DNA of 64,000 nt from assembly GCF_901212655.1 (NCBI RefSeq), contig NZ_CAAKON010000044.1, positions 86,355-150,354 on the forward strand, given 5' to 3'. The notes under the pieces were generated by a model. That model made no database searches. It saw only the letters and a program-made list of their open reading frames with translations, and was not told where the DNA came from. Positions 50,822 through 59,603 of this stretch are shown one piece after another (position 1 is the first letter of the stretch; every line of letters starts with the position of its first letter). Source of the DNA: Olsenella uli (GTDB taxonomy: Bacteria > Actinomycetota > Coriobacteriia > Coriobacteriales > Atopobiaceae). Position numbers and translations under genes: made by a program.

Positions 50822-52216
50822 ATGAGCTCTCTAGTTGACTCCGTCGCTGAAACGACTGGTATGCGTGCCGGGCAGGCAGTATACTACCTCGCCTTTTTTT
50901 TCTTTTGTCTGAACGAGGCGGTTTGTCGCACGGCCTTTGACAATGTGCTGGGCTTGGACATACCCACATTTACTAGTCTGTGCAACTATCTGGTCATCGC
51001 TTGCTTTGCTCTGAAAATCCTTTTTCAAAGAAGTACTTTCAGTCGGGGGATACTTGCTCTTTTTCTTGTCGCACTGTCTGTTGTTTGTTGGCGGGCCTCT
51101 GGGAACACCCTTGTTGTCTGGACTGTTTTATTTATTGTCTTCGGTAAGGACGTTGAGATACGACCACTTGCCGCTATCGCTTTCGTCGTCTACTCACTAA
51201 CGGTCTTTTTGGCGGTAATTTGCTGTTTCTCTGGCATTGTCGAAGACATCACCTATCTTCGGGGGTCTTCCGTTGGAGCCCGCTCCTCCCTTGGGTTCAA
51301 TCATCCCAATAGCTTTGGCAAATGCCTCCTTGAGGCGAATCTTGCTTATTTGACATTGCGATTTGGCAAAATCAACATGTATGACCTTATCGTTCCCTTG
51401 CTTTCTATTGGGGCTATGATCTTTCTCGTGGACACAAGGACTTCCGCCTTTGCTCTCTTAGTTGCCGCCTTCCTAATGTTCATTCTCCAGCACTCCTTTG
51501 CGAAGAGGATGGGTCCTTCGATTTCCCTGGGCATCTCCGTTGCGATAATTGTTGCTAGCTACTATTTCATGGCTGCCTACAATCCGGGCAACACCTTGCA
51601 CGCGACACTCAACGAGGCCCTTTCCAATAGGCTTTACTATGCAAATTACTTTTTTACTGGCTGGCCGCTGACGCTGTTCGGTTACGATTTTGCTGATGCT
51701 CCTCTTCATCTTCGTGAGAACCAGGCAGCCATCCACCTTATCGTTGACAACACCTACAGCTTCACGCTTGTTCAGTTCGGGTTACTGACTGCGTTTTTAC
51801 TCTGCGTTGCCGTTGTCCTCGTATTCCTGAAGGCTAAGAAGGAAGGGTGTTTTAACGCGGCCCTTTGCGGATTGGCCATCATGGTCGTTCTGGGCTTTTC
51901 TGAGACTTGGAGCGTCAGATTCGATGCCAACTATTTCCTTGTGGCTTTCTCTACCTTGCTTTACTCGACTCCTCTCAGCCAGCTCGACCCTTCGGCTACG
52001 CGATCAAACGCTAATCTGAGTCCCATCATACCGACCACTCAGGTTCGCGACGAATCCCTCTTCAACAGATTTGGACCTTCTTATGGCAAGGAAATCCGAC
52101 TTGGCGGAGCATGGAAGCCTCGGGGGCAATTTGGGCTACGCGGTATTGGCGCAGGGCGTCTCCCTGCTGTCCAGCATCGCGATGTCTCTCTTGGTACCAA
52201 AAGCTTTAGGCGTTGA
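50822..52216 (+). CDS. wzy: Wzy-type polysaccharide polymerase
   Basis: About 464 residues with ten or more hydrophobic segments and a large loop, the typical O-antigen/capsule polymerase topology; the motif SSLGFNHPNSFGK before a membrane segment is common in Wzy/WaaL-like proteins. It joins repeat units on the outer face of the membrane. Start uncertain: ATG 50822 has no good ribosome site. The last ~45 codons overlap wzx by over 130 nt and read as Arg/Gly-rich sequence, so the natural stop may have been lost by an indel near 52020-52080. Confidence 0.75.
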   Translation: MSSLVDSVAETTGMRAGQAVYYLAFFFFCLNEAVCRTAFDNVLGLDIPTFTSLCNYLVIACFALKILFQRSTFSRGILALFLVALSVVCWRASGNTLVVWTVLFIVFGKDVEIRPLAAIAFVVYSLTVFLAVICCFSGIVEDITYLRGSSVGARSSLGFNHPNSFGKCLLEANLAYLTLRFGKINMYDLIVPLLSIGAMIFLVDTRTSAFALLVAAFLMFILQHSFAKRMGPSISLGISVAIIVASYYFMAAYNPGNTLHATLNEALSNRLYYANYFFTGWPLTLFGYDFADAPLHLRENQAAIHLIVDNTYSFTLVQFGLLTAFLLCVAVVLVFLKAKKEGCFNAALCGLAIMVVLGFSETWSVRFDANYFLVAFSTLLYSTPLSQLDPSATRSNANLSPIIPTTQVRDESLFNRFGPSYGKEIRLGGAWKPRGQFGLRGIGAGRLPAVQHRDVSLGTKSFRR

Positions 52217-53534
52217 GGACTACGCTTACTGGCAACTTTTCATTCTTTATTCCAGTTATGTTGGGCTTGCGCTTTTTGGGATTCACGATGGGATATTTCT
52301 GCGAATTGGCGGAATCAAGGTTGACGATATCGATTGGCCACGCGTTAAGGGTGAGTTCTTTCTTGTTCTAATTGGTCAATTATTGCTTGCTGTTGCGGCG
52401 ACCTTGGCGATTTTTGCGGGTGGGCTCGCAGATGAGCGCGCTTTTGTATTTCTCGCCGTGCTTATATTTGGCGTTGTCGTTAACCCAGCCGCTTTTCTAT
52501 TCTATGTGCTCAGAGCGGCCAACCTGCCAAACATTTTTTCAACTGCCAACGTGTTGTCCGGATCGATTTGGGCCGCTGCTCTTGTTGCGCTGATTGTCGT
52601 GGGCCCTGAAAACTTTCAGCCCTACATTGTTGTTTACATTGTTTCCCAAGCTATTTCTTCCTGTTTTTGCTACCTCCACTTCCGCAAGGTATTTGCCTGC
52701 CGTCCCAGCTCCCCACGGCTTGTCATCCCCAATCTGAAAACTGATTGTGTTGCGGGCCTGAAGGTCACGATGGCCTACTATGCTGGCTCCCTTGTTGTCG
52801 GTTCTACCCGTATGCTGATTGACGGAAAATGGGGACTCGAAGCTTTCGGAATCTTCTCTTTCTCTGTGTCACTGGTTAACTTTCTCTTGACCTTTATGGC
52901 ACAGGTGTCGATGGTCATATTTCCCGTTATCAGGAGAATGGGTAAGGACTCACAGTCTGATGTTTATCGTAAGCTTCGAAATGGCCTTGTTGGCATTCTC
53001 CCTTTGATGTACGTTCTCTACTTTCCAGGTTGCTATTTGCTGAAATTGTGGCTGCCCCAATACGAACAGAGTCTTCTCTATCTAGCAATCATCCTGCCGG
53101 TTTGTTTTTTTGATTGCAAGATGCAGCTCCTTGTTAATACCTATCTTAAAACATATAGGAAAGAGAACGCACTTTTTTGGCTCAACGCAGCCACACTGGT
53201 TTTATCTTTGCTTGCCTGCTTCATTAGCGCCTTTGTTGTATCTGACATACTTCTGACCGCAGTCGCTATGGTCGCCTCCATCGGATTCAGAAGTGTCGTC
53301 TCCGAGGTTTATTTAAATAGGCTTTTTTGCATAAAGGCTTTTCGCCCAATCGTCGGCGATGTGCTTTTGGCCGCTTGGTTCGTTGTCTCAGCCTTTTTCT
53401 TCGAATCGCTCCCTTTGACCATCATCGGAGTATTAATTTATTACTTCTACAACCGCCGTTCCCTGCTGGCCGTCTGTAGGATGGTTAGGGACGCGTTATA
53501 TTTATTGACCACCGATAAGAATGTGAGTGATTGA
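52083..53534 (+). CDS. wzx: Wzx-type polysaccharide flippase
   Basis: About 483 residues with 12-14 membrane segments, MOP-superfamily flippase for lipid-linked repeat units. N-terminus LGYAVLAQGVSLLSSIAMSLLVPKALGVEDYAYWQL is typical (loop then YxYWQ). ATG 52083 chosen over TTG 52071; neither has a strong ribosome site. Codon use is AT-rich like its neighbours. wecB starts 3 nt after the stop. Confidence 0.88.
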   Translation: MARKSDLAEHGSLGGNLGYAVLAQGVSLLSSIAMSLLVPKALGVEDYAYWQLFILYSSYVGLALFGIHDGIFLRIGGIKVDDIDWPRVKGEFFLVLIGQLLLAVAATLAIFAGGLADERAFVFLAVLIFGVVVNPAAFLFYVLRAANLPNIFSTANVLSGSIWAAALVALIVVGPENFQPYIVVYIVSQAISSCFCYLHFRKVFACRPSSPRLVIPNLKTDCVAGLKVTMAYYAGSLVVGSTRMLIDGKWGLEAFGIFSFSVSLVNFLLTFMAQVSMVIFPVIRRMGKDSQSDVYRKLRNGLVGILPLMYVLYFPGCYLLKLWLPQYEQSLLYLAIILPVCFFDCKMQLLVNTYLKTYRKENALFWLNAATLVLSLLACFISAFVVSDILLTAVAMVASIGFRSVVSEVYLNRLFCIKAFRPIVGDVLLAAWFVVSAFFFESLPLTIIGVLIYYFYNRRSLLAVCRMVRDALYLLTTDKNVSD

Positions 53535-53537
53535 TTC

Positions 53538-54668
53538 ATGACGGGAACTGACTTCGGCTTAAAAAAAGTGATGCTTGTTTTCGGGACACGTCCCGAGGCT
53601 ATAAAGATGTGCCCCCTTGTTAACGAGCTGAAATCCCGGCCTGATGAATTCACCACTGTCGTTGCTGTGACAGGGCAGCATCGCGAAATGCTCGATCAGG
53701 TCCTTAAAGTTTTCGGCGTTGAACCCGACTATGATCTCGCCATCATGAAGCCTGACCAAACTCTCTTTGACGTCACCTGCGATGTGCTTCTTAAGTTGAG
53801 GGGCGTTCTGGAATCCGAGAGACCGGATGCCGTGCTTGTGCACGGGGACACCACTACAACCTTTGCCGCCGCTTTGGCATGTTTTTACCTGCAAATTCCA
53901 GTGGGGCATGTTGAAGCGGGTCTACGAACCTACGACCTTTACAGCCCTTGGCCCGAGGAGTTCAACCGCCAGGCCGTCGACATCGTGTCTAGATGGTACT
54001 TTGCTCCCACCGAAGCATCCAGGCAGAACTTGCTGAATGAGGGCAAACCTACCAACCGCATTTGGGTTACTGGAAACACCGGAATTGACGCCCTTCGCAC
54101 AACGGTTCATGCGAGGTACTCGCATCCCGAGCTGGATTGGGCGGACGGCTCACGGCTTATTCTAATTACTGCGCATCGTCGAGAAAACCTTGGCGAACCT
54201 ATGCACAGGATGTTTCGTTCCATCAGAAGAGTTATGAGCGAGCATCCTGATACTAAAGCGATTTACCCCATTCACATGAACCCGATCGTCCGAAAAGCCG
54301 CTCATGAGGAACTTGATGGCTTCGACCGCCTTCATATCATTGAACCTCTCGAAGTCCTTGACTTCCATAATTTCATGTCGAGAAGCTATCTTATCCTTAC
54401 TGACTCTGGTGGCATACAGGAGGAAGCCCCCGCTCTTGGTAAGCCAGTTCTTGTCATGCGCGATACGACGGAGCGCCCCGAAGGCGTTGCGGCCGGTACT
54501 TTGAAACTTGTTGGAACTGATGAAGACGCAATCTATAATGAGTTCAGCAAACTCCTCTCTGATGAAAAGGAATATGCTTCCATGTCCCGCGCCTCCAACC
54601 CCTATGGAGACGGCCTTGCTTCGTCGCGTATTGCCGACGTGCTTAATGAGACCTGTGAGCGTCTTTGA
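53538..54668 (+). CDS. wecB: UDP-GlcNAc 2-epimerase (non-hydrolysing)
   Basis: Interconverts UDP-GlcNAc and UDP-ManNAc in the cytoplasm. 376 residues, usual length. Motifs: VFGTRPEAIKMCPLV, VTGQHREMLDQVLKVFG, VLVHGDTTTTFAAALA, VGHVEAGLRTYD, PWPEEFNRQAVD, ITAHRRENLGEPM and LTDSGGIQEEAPALGKPVLVMRDTTERPEG. Its presence suggests ManNAc (or a derivative) in the polymer. Last gene of the AT-rich cassette. Confidence 0.95.
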   Translation: MTGTDFGLKKVMLVFGTRPEAIKMCPLVNELKSRPDEFTTVVAVTGQHREMLDQVLKVFGVEPDYDLAIMKPDQTLFDVTCDVLLKLRGVLESERPDAVLVHGDTTTTFAAALACFYLQIPVGHVEAGLRTYDLYSPWPEEFNRQAVDIVSRWYFAPTEASRQNLLNEGKPTNRIWVTGNTGIDALRTTVHARYSHPELDWADGSRLILITAHRRENLGEPMHRMFRSIRRVMSEHPDTKAIYPIHMNPIVRKAAHEELDGFDRLHIIEPLEVLDFHNFMSRSYLILTDSGGIQEEAPALGKPVLVMRDTTERPEGVAAGTLKLVGTDEDAIYNEFSKLLSDEKEYASMSRASNPYGDGLASSRIADVLNETCERL

Positions 54669-54775
54669 ATGCAATCAGATTACGACAGATTGTTTGTCCA
54701 CATTCAGCAACGGTGATCGTATGTGGTGCTTGTATTAAGCATAGATGAGGACGGGGTTTTACGGGAATTCAGGGC

Positions 54776-55520
54776 GATGACCAGCTTAAGTTGCTCCGCA
54801 ACGTCCTGGTGAGCGCGCACGTCAACGTGCTCTTGGGCGCCGCCTTCTCCCAAGAGAGGGTCCCCACGCTCGAACACCATGAGTCCTGGTTCTGCGCGTT
54901 CGAGCGGATGATACGCGAGGGGTCGGATGACGACGTTTGGGCAACCACTCTTGCCCTCCTCGGGGCGGAGTACTTCCTCTCGCTTATGGCGCCGCTGCGC
55001 GGGGCCAGGCCGACGGAGGGCAGGTTCGCCTCGTGGTGGCCCTCGTGCATCTCGTTTGGAGCTCCTCTTCTCGCAGTACGTCGCCTTCGTTCAGCGGGCG
55101 TGCATACCCGACTTCGGCGGTTCCGGGCGAAGGTCAGACTACCTCATGGTCGACGCGCGGGGCAACGTGGACGTGCTCGAGATCAAAAGACCCTTCGACA
55201 ACGAGGTCATGCTCGCCAGCTCCACGTACCGCGACAACTACATCCCCGCTCTGGAGGCAAGGCTGACCGAGAGACTCGCCCGCGACGGGCTCATCCCGTC
55301 CGATCTTCCCCTGAGGTTCACTTCCCCGAAGGGGCTCGTGATCATGGGCAGGGACCCGGAAGGCGAGCGCCTGCGCGACTTCGACTTCGTTCGCCGGCAG
55401 TACGCCGGAACGGTCGACGTGATCACCTACGATGACCTCATTAGGCGCTTCTGGCGCATCGTTGAGGCCATGGGCCGTAAAACCGACGGCGGGCGCACCG
55501 ATTCCGCCGACGTCCGATAG
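54776..55520 (+). pseudogene. Remnants of SIR2-like and Shedu-like defence genes
   Basis: Two frames. In frame 2 (54776-55015) DDQLKLLRNVLVSAHVN then VLLGAAFSQERVPTLE resembles the N-terminus of SIR2-like defence proteins (LLGAGFS..G.PT). From about 55050, in frame 3, LELLFSQYVAFVQRACIPDFGG leads into a DUF4263/Shedu-type nuclease C-terminus: SDYLMVDARGNVDVLEIKRP (Asp and Glu-x-Lys of the PD-D/ExK site), RFTSPKGLVIMGRDPEGE and TVDVITYDDLIRRFWRI. The join changes frame, and each part is incomplete, so both are probably dead. The Shedu part is better supported than the SIR2 part. Confidence 0.55.
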
Positions 55521-55535
55521 AAAGGAATGCTGAAC

Positions 55536-56795
55536 ATGAAGATTGCAGTCGCAGGCACCGGGTACGTGGGCCTCTCGCTGGCCGTGCTCTTGGCCCAGCA
55601 CAACGATGTGCGCGCGTTGGACATCATTCCCGAGAAGGTCGAGAAACTGCGTAATTACAAGTCGCCCATTCGCGACGCGGAGATTGAGCGGTTCCTGGCC
55701 GAGGCGAAGGCCGGGGAGCGGAAGCTGAGCTTGACGGCCACGGTGGACGCGGCTGAGGCCTACGCCAGTGCTGACTACGTCGTGGTGGCTACGCCGACCA
55801 ACTACGACTCGGAAAAGAACTTCTTTGATACGAGCTCGGTTGAGGCCGCCATCGACGCGGTGCGCTCGGTGAACCCCACCGCTTGGGTCGTGATCAAGTC
55901 AACCATCCCAGTGGGCTACACGGCATCGCTTCGCGAGGAGCGCGGCGACTCGCGAATCTTCTTTTCGCCCGAGTTTCTGCGCGAGGGGCATGCCCTCTAC
56001 GACAACCTACACCCGAGCCGCATCGTGGTGGGTGCGCCGAAGGATGACACCGAGGCCGTGGGTGCGGCGGAGAACTTCGCCTCGCTTCTGGCCGAGGGCG
56101 CCGACCCTGCCGAGCGTGAGCGCGTGAACGAGGACGGCACCTCCGGCATACCCGAGCTCGTTCTGGGCACGACGGAGGCCGAGGCGGTGAAGCTCTTCGC
56201 CAACACCTATCTCGCTCTTCGCGTGGCGTACTTCAACGAGCTGGACACCTATTGCGAGAGCAGGGGGCTCAACACGGGAGATGTCATCCGTGGTGTGTGC
56301 CTCGAGCCGCGCGTCGGCTCTTTCTACAACAATCCATCCTTTGGCTACGGCGGGTATTGTCTGCCGAAGGACACGAAGCAGCTTCTCGCCAATTACCGCG
56401 ATGTGCCGCAGAACCTCATCGAAGCCATCGTCGAAAGCAACCGCACGAGAAAGGACTTCATCGCCGACGATATCCTGAAGCGCGTGAACGAGCTGGTGTA
56501 TTCCGAGGTTAGTGCACCCGTCGTGGGCGTCTACCGCCTCACCATGAAGACCGGCAGCGACAACTTCCGCGCTTCCAGCATTCAGGGAATCATGAAGCGT
56601 ATCAAGGCGAAGGGCGTCCCCGTCCTCGTCTACGAGCCCGCCTTGGACGCTCCCGACTTCTTCGGCAGTGTGGTCACGCACGACCTTGAGACCTTCAAGC
56701 GCGAGTGCTCCATCATCGTGTCCAACCGCTGGAGCGACGAGCTTGCGGACGTGGCGGACAAGGTTTACACGCGCGACCTTTTCAAGCGCGACTAA
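55536..56795 (+). CDS. ugd: UDP-glucose 6-dehydrogenase
   Basis: Oxidises UDP-glucose to UDP-glucuronate with NAD. 419 residues. N-terminal [21 protein letters not shown]; catalytic region [19 protein letters not shown] with the active Cys; also [28 protein letters not shown] and [21 protein letters not shown]. The whole chain resembles E. coli Ugd. Start ATG 55536, spaced 9 nt from AAAGGA; ATG 55527 overlaps it. Supplies the substrate sugar for the epimerase-like protein of this locus. Confidence 0.96.
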   Translation: MKIAVAGTGYVGLSLAVLLAQHNDVRALDIIPEKVEKLRNYKSPIRDAEIERFLAEAKAGERKLSLTATVDAAEAYASADYVVVATPTNYDSEKNFFDTSSVEAAIDAVRSVNPTAWVVIKSTIPVGYTASLREERGDSRIFFSPEFLREGHALYDNLHPSRIVVGAPKDDTEAVGAAENFASLLAEGADPAERERVNEDGTSGIPELVLGTTEAEAVKLFANTYLALRVAYFNELDTYCESRGLNTGDVIRGVCLEPRVGSFYNNPSFGYGGYCLPKDTKQLLANYRDVPQNLIEAIVESNRTRKDFIADDILKRVNELVYSEVSAPVVGVYRLTMKTGSDNFRASSIQGIMKRIKAKGVPVLVYEPALDAPDFFGSVVTHDLETFKRECSIIVSNRWSDELADVADKVYTRDLFKRD

Positions 56796-56813
56796 CGCCG
56801 CTTTCGCTGAGCA

Positions 56814-56862
56814 GAGAGGCTCCCCAGCGGCCAAGCCTGTGCCTGGGGAGCCTCTCTTGTTT
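56814..56862 (+). terminator. Strong intrinsic terminator closing the polysaccharide locus
   Basis: Perfect 14-bp stem GAGAGGCTCCCCAG/CTGGGGAGCCTCTC with a 15-nt loop, followed by TTGTTT. Starts 18 nt after ugd. Confidence 0.92.
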
Positions 56863-57028
56863 AAAACGGGCCGTTGAGGCGTTGCGCGAGAGGCTCTTCG
56901 CGGCGCCTTGCCATTCGTCGGCACAACAGGGGTGGGGGCGCGGACAAATAGTTGGACCTAATCACGGGCCGGTTATTGGAGAGGGTATAGCTCTCTGGAC
57001 ACCAAGTTAAGGGCGAGAGGTGTTCGGA

Positions 57029-57166
57029 ATGACCCAAAGAAGGAAGCGCTACGGCAAACAGTTCAAGGCCACTGCCGCTCGGGTGGTGCCGGGCGGAGAG
57101 ACGAGGGTCGTCGACCTTGCTGTGTATTTGCGCGTTTCCGTACCGCGAATATGGGGGGGTACGGAG
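57029..57166 (+). pseudogene. IS3-type transposase OrfA remnant
   Basis: MTQRRKRYGKQFKATAARVV and TRVVDLAVYLRVSVP match the N-terminal HTH of IS3-family OrfA (R-R-x-Y-x-x-x-F-K...VVDLA..L.VS). Similarity stops after ~45 codons; no OrfB follows. A relic of an insertion sequence at the right edge of the polysaccharide locus. Confidence 0.7.
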
Positions 57167-57227
57167 AAAGAAGATTACTCAACTTGCTCATTCCGACGCC
57201 CCCTCGTGGAGATCTGCCCATTCCGCC

Positions 57228-57890
57228 TTAATCCTCAAGCAGGTCCTCCATGCGGCAAGATAATGCGGATGCTAGACGTGCAACGCTGCGTGCCTGCGCA
57301 CGGTTGATGTCCTTTTTCCTTTGCTCATATTGCTGGATAGAGCGTAAACCGACGCCGGACGCGTCGGCGAGCTGAACCTGTGTGAGCCCTGCAACCACGC
57401 GTAGTTCCCGAAGGTGAGTTGGGGCGATCTCCTGTGCCTGGGCGTAATCTCTTTCGATGATGGCGGCACCGGCCCTTGGGGTGGCCGTACGGTAGGTGGA
57501 GTAGATGCTGGACAGGTCTTCGCCGCCGAGGTATAGCGATATCGCGCGAAAACTGCGCCCCGTTTCCCATTGATGATATGCAAGGGCGCGTCCGCACCAT
57601 CGGCCACGGTCCTGGAGATCGCGGGGGATGCGACGTTCGGAATACAGCAGTGTATCCAGGTCTCCATCAACTATGCCCTTGCAGGCCGCCATGACAAACT
57701 CGATGCCAGAGATTTCGATATTTGGGCGGGCGCCAGGCCCCCCAAAGCTATGGGAGAGCTCGGACGCGCAGAAGATATCGTAGAAACGTTCCATGCCGCC
57801 GGGGAGGCGCTTGTCGGCAAAGTCGAAGGCTTTCCCCAATGTATTCACGGCTTGTTCTAGGAGCTCTTCGCTGTACGGGTGCTGTTGCAT
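57228..57890 (-). CDS. Xre-family regulator with C-terminal HTH
   Basis: 220 residues. The HTH is at the C-terminus (~residues 155-215: LRELRVVAGLTQVQLADASGVGLRSIQQYEQRKKDIN), typical Xre. The N-terminal ~150 residues (EQAVNTLGKAFDFADKRLPGGMERFYDIFCASELSHSF) are of unknown fold and may sense a ligand or partner. Divergent from the permease operon over 355 nt with an inverted repeat, so it probably controls that operon and itself. Start ATG 57890 assumed. Confidence 0.75.
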   Translation of the reverse strand: MQQHPYSEELLEQAVNTLGKAFDFADKRLPGGMERFYDIFCASELSHSFGGPGARPNIEISGIEFVMAACKGIVDGDLDTLLYSERRIPRDLQDRGRWCGRALAYHQWETGRSFRAISLYLGGEDLSSIYSTYRTATPRAGAAIIERDYAQAQEIAPTHLRELRVVAGLTQVQLADASGVGLRSIQQYEQRKKDINRAQARSVARLASALSCRMEDLLED

Positions 57891-58245
57891 CGTAGGTCCA
57901 ATCGAATGTGTAGAAAATGTGTGTCAACGGTTACACGAGTAACCGCTGGCAGAAGTGCAGAAGTGCCTTTCGTATCCCGGTTTTAGGTCGAAGGTGGAGG
58001 TAATCCTTGTCCAAAAGAACTATCTCTACAGAGTCAGTGCAAACCTCATGTTAGCTGTTTTCACCGAGATGAGGCGCGGGCGCGAGTGACGTAACGTTAG
58101 TTTTTGAGGGCGTAACACAGGAACCGTTCACGGAGCATTGAAAGTAACCCTTCAAGGCGGGTGCTACATTGTCCGCCGACGCGCAGGAGGATCCAAAGGG
58201 GGTCCGCGCGAGCCCTGAGGGGCATGTTCAGAAGGGGAGGGAACC
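57891..58245. promoter_or_regulatory. Divergent regulatory region xre / permease operon
   Basis: The inverted repeat CGGTTAC-ACGA-GTAACCG (57928-57945) is a good operator candidate. It abuts TTGACA on the minus strand (57927-57922), a possible -35 of the xre gene. On the plus strand TTGAAA (58138-58143) and TACATT (58165-58170) are promoter-like but 21 nt apart. GGGAGGG precedes the permease start. No small gene seen. Confidence 0.5.
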
Positions 58246-59523
58246 ATGGCTACTTTGCAAGTTGCTCTGATTCTCGCGGTCTTTGTCGCGGGCGTAGCGC
58301 TCATGATGTCAAAGAAGATGCCGGCAATTCTCGCTTTGCCCGTCATGGGTGTTGCGATTGCCGCCATCGCTGGCGTGCCGTTTATGTCGACCGATCCTGA
58401 GGTTCAGTCAATCACCGGCTTTGTAATCTCTACTGGTGCGGGCAAGCTCGCCTCGACCATCACGGTCACCATTTTTGGTGCCATCTTTGCAAAGGTGATC
58501 CAGAAGAAGGGCATTTCCGACACAATCATCCGTAAGGCCGCTGAGCTTGCAGGTGATAAGCCGGTAGTCATTTCCGTGGCTCTTACGGCTGCAATCGCCC
58601 TTATTTTCACCGCAATGTCTGGCGCTGGCCCCGTGATCATGGTGTCGCAGATTGCCATCCCTTTGCTGCTCTCTGCCGGCGTGGCTCCTGTTGTTGCTGC
58701 AAGCCTCATCCTGTTCGGCCTTAACATCGGTCTTCTGTTCAACGTGTCTCAGTATCAGCTCTACGTCGATACCATCGGCATGAGCATGGACGTCATCAAG
58801 TCCACCTCTCTCGTCATGGGCGTTATCTGTGCCGTCGTGACGCTTGTCTACATCATTGTCAACACGCGCAAACTATCCGGTGCGGCCTGGGCTGCTTCTG
58901 CTGCCACCAACGCCAGCAAGGATGTCAGCGGCCTTGCTCTGTGCATGCCCATCGTACCTATTGTCCTTGTGTTCTTCCTTAAGTGGAACGCCGAGACGGC
59001 GCTCATCGTCACCATCATCATTACCGCTCTTATTTCCAAGCCCAAGCAAGCCGTGCAGGTCCTGTCCAGCTCCGTGGTTGAGGGCATCAAGGATGTCGCC
59101 GGCGTCATCGGCCTCATGATGGGTATCGGCATCCTGCTTAACGGCTTTGCAGCTCAGCAGACCTCTGCTCTCATGCAGCCCATCATCAAGATGATTCTGC
59201 CTTCCAACCCGATTGTCTATGTGGTGCTGTTCACGATCCTGTCTCCGTTGGCTCTGTACCGTGGCCCGCTCAACATGTACGGCATGGGTTCTGGCCTGGC
59301 GAATATCTTCGCAACCGCAGGCATTCTTTCTCCTGCAGCGGTTGGCATGGCCCTTCGCTCCACGAGCGTCGTCCAGTGCGTGTCCGACCCTACCAACACC
59401 CAAAACGTCATTGTGGCCGATTACGCCAACGTGGATGTAAACGACATTCTCAAGTCCACGCTCCCGTACACCATGATCATGGCTCTGGGCATCCTGATCT
59501 ACACGGCAGCTGCCCTGTTCTAA
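58246..59523 (+). CDS. Ion-transporter-superfamily permease
   Basis: 425 residues with about eleven membrane segments. AMSGAGPVIMVSQIAIPLLLSAGVAP and the late LSPLALYRGPLNMYGMGSG repeat the two-fold motif of the IT superfamily (GntP, CitMHS, DASS-like). It imports an organic anion, presumably the substrate handled by the downstream genes. First gene of the operon; a hairpin (59543-59574) follows. Start ATG 58246 with GGGAGGG. Confidence 0.8.
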   Translation: MATLQVALILAVFVAGVALMMSKKMPAILALPVMGVAIAAIAGVPFMSTDPEVQSITGFVISTGAGKLASTITVTIFGAIFAKVIQKKGISDTIIRKAAELAGDKPVVISVALTAAIALIFTAMSGAGPVIMVSQIAIPLLLSAGVAPVVAASLILFGLNIGLLFNVSQYQLYVDTIGMSMDVIKSTSLVMGVICAVVTLVYIIVNTRKLSGAAWAASAATNASKDVSGLALCMPIVPIVLVFFLKWNAETALIVTIIITALISKPKQAVQVLSSSVVEGIKDVAGVIGLMMGIGILLNGFAAQQTSALMQPIIKMILPSNPIVYVVLFTILSPLALYRGPLNMYGMGSGLANIFATAGILSPAAVGMALRSTSVVQCVSDPTNTQNVIVADYANVDVNDILKSTLPYTMIMALGILIYTAAALF

Positions 59524-59542
59524 TTACTTGCTAGTCAATTGC

Positions 59543-59580
59543 GGGGCGCAGCGATCCGAAGAGCGCTGCGCCCCTTATTC
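59543..59580 (+). terminator. Hairpin between permease and hyuA-like gene
   Basis: Perfect 11-bp stem GGGGCGCAGCG/CGCTGCGCCCC, 10-nt loop, then TTATTC. Probably a partial terminator that lowers expression of the downstream genes relative to the permease. Confidence 0.65.
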
Positions 59581-59603
59581 ATACGAGTGCCCAGGAGGAA
59601 CGA

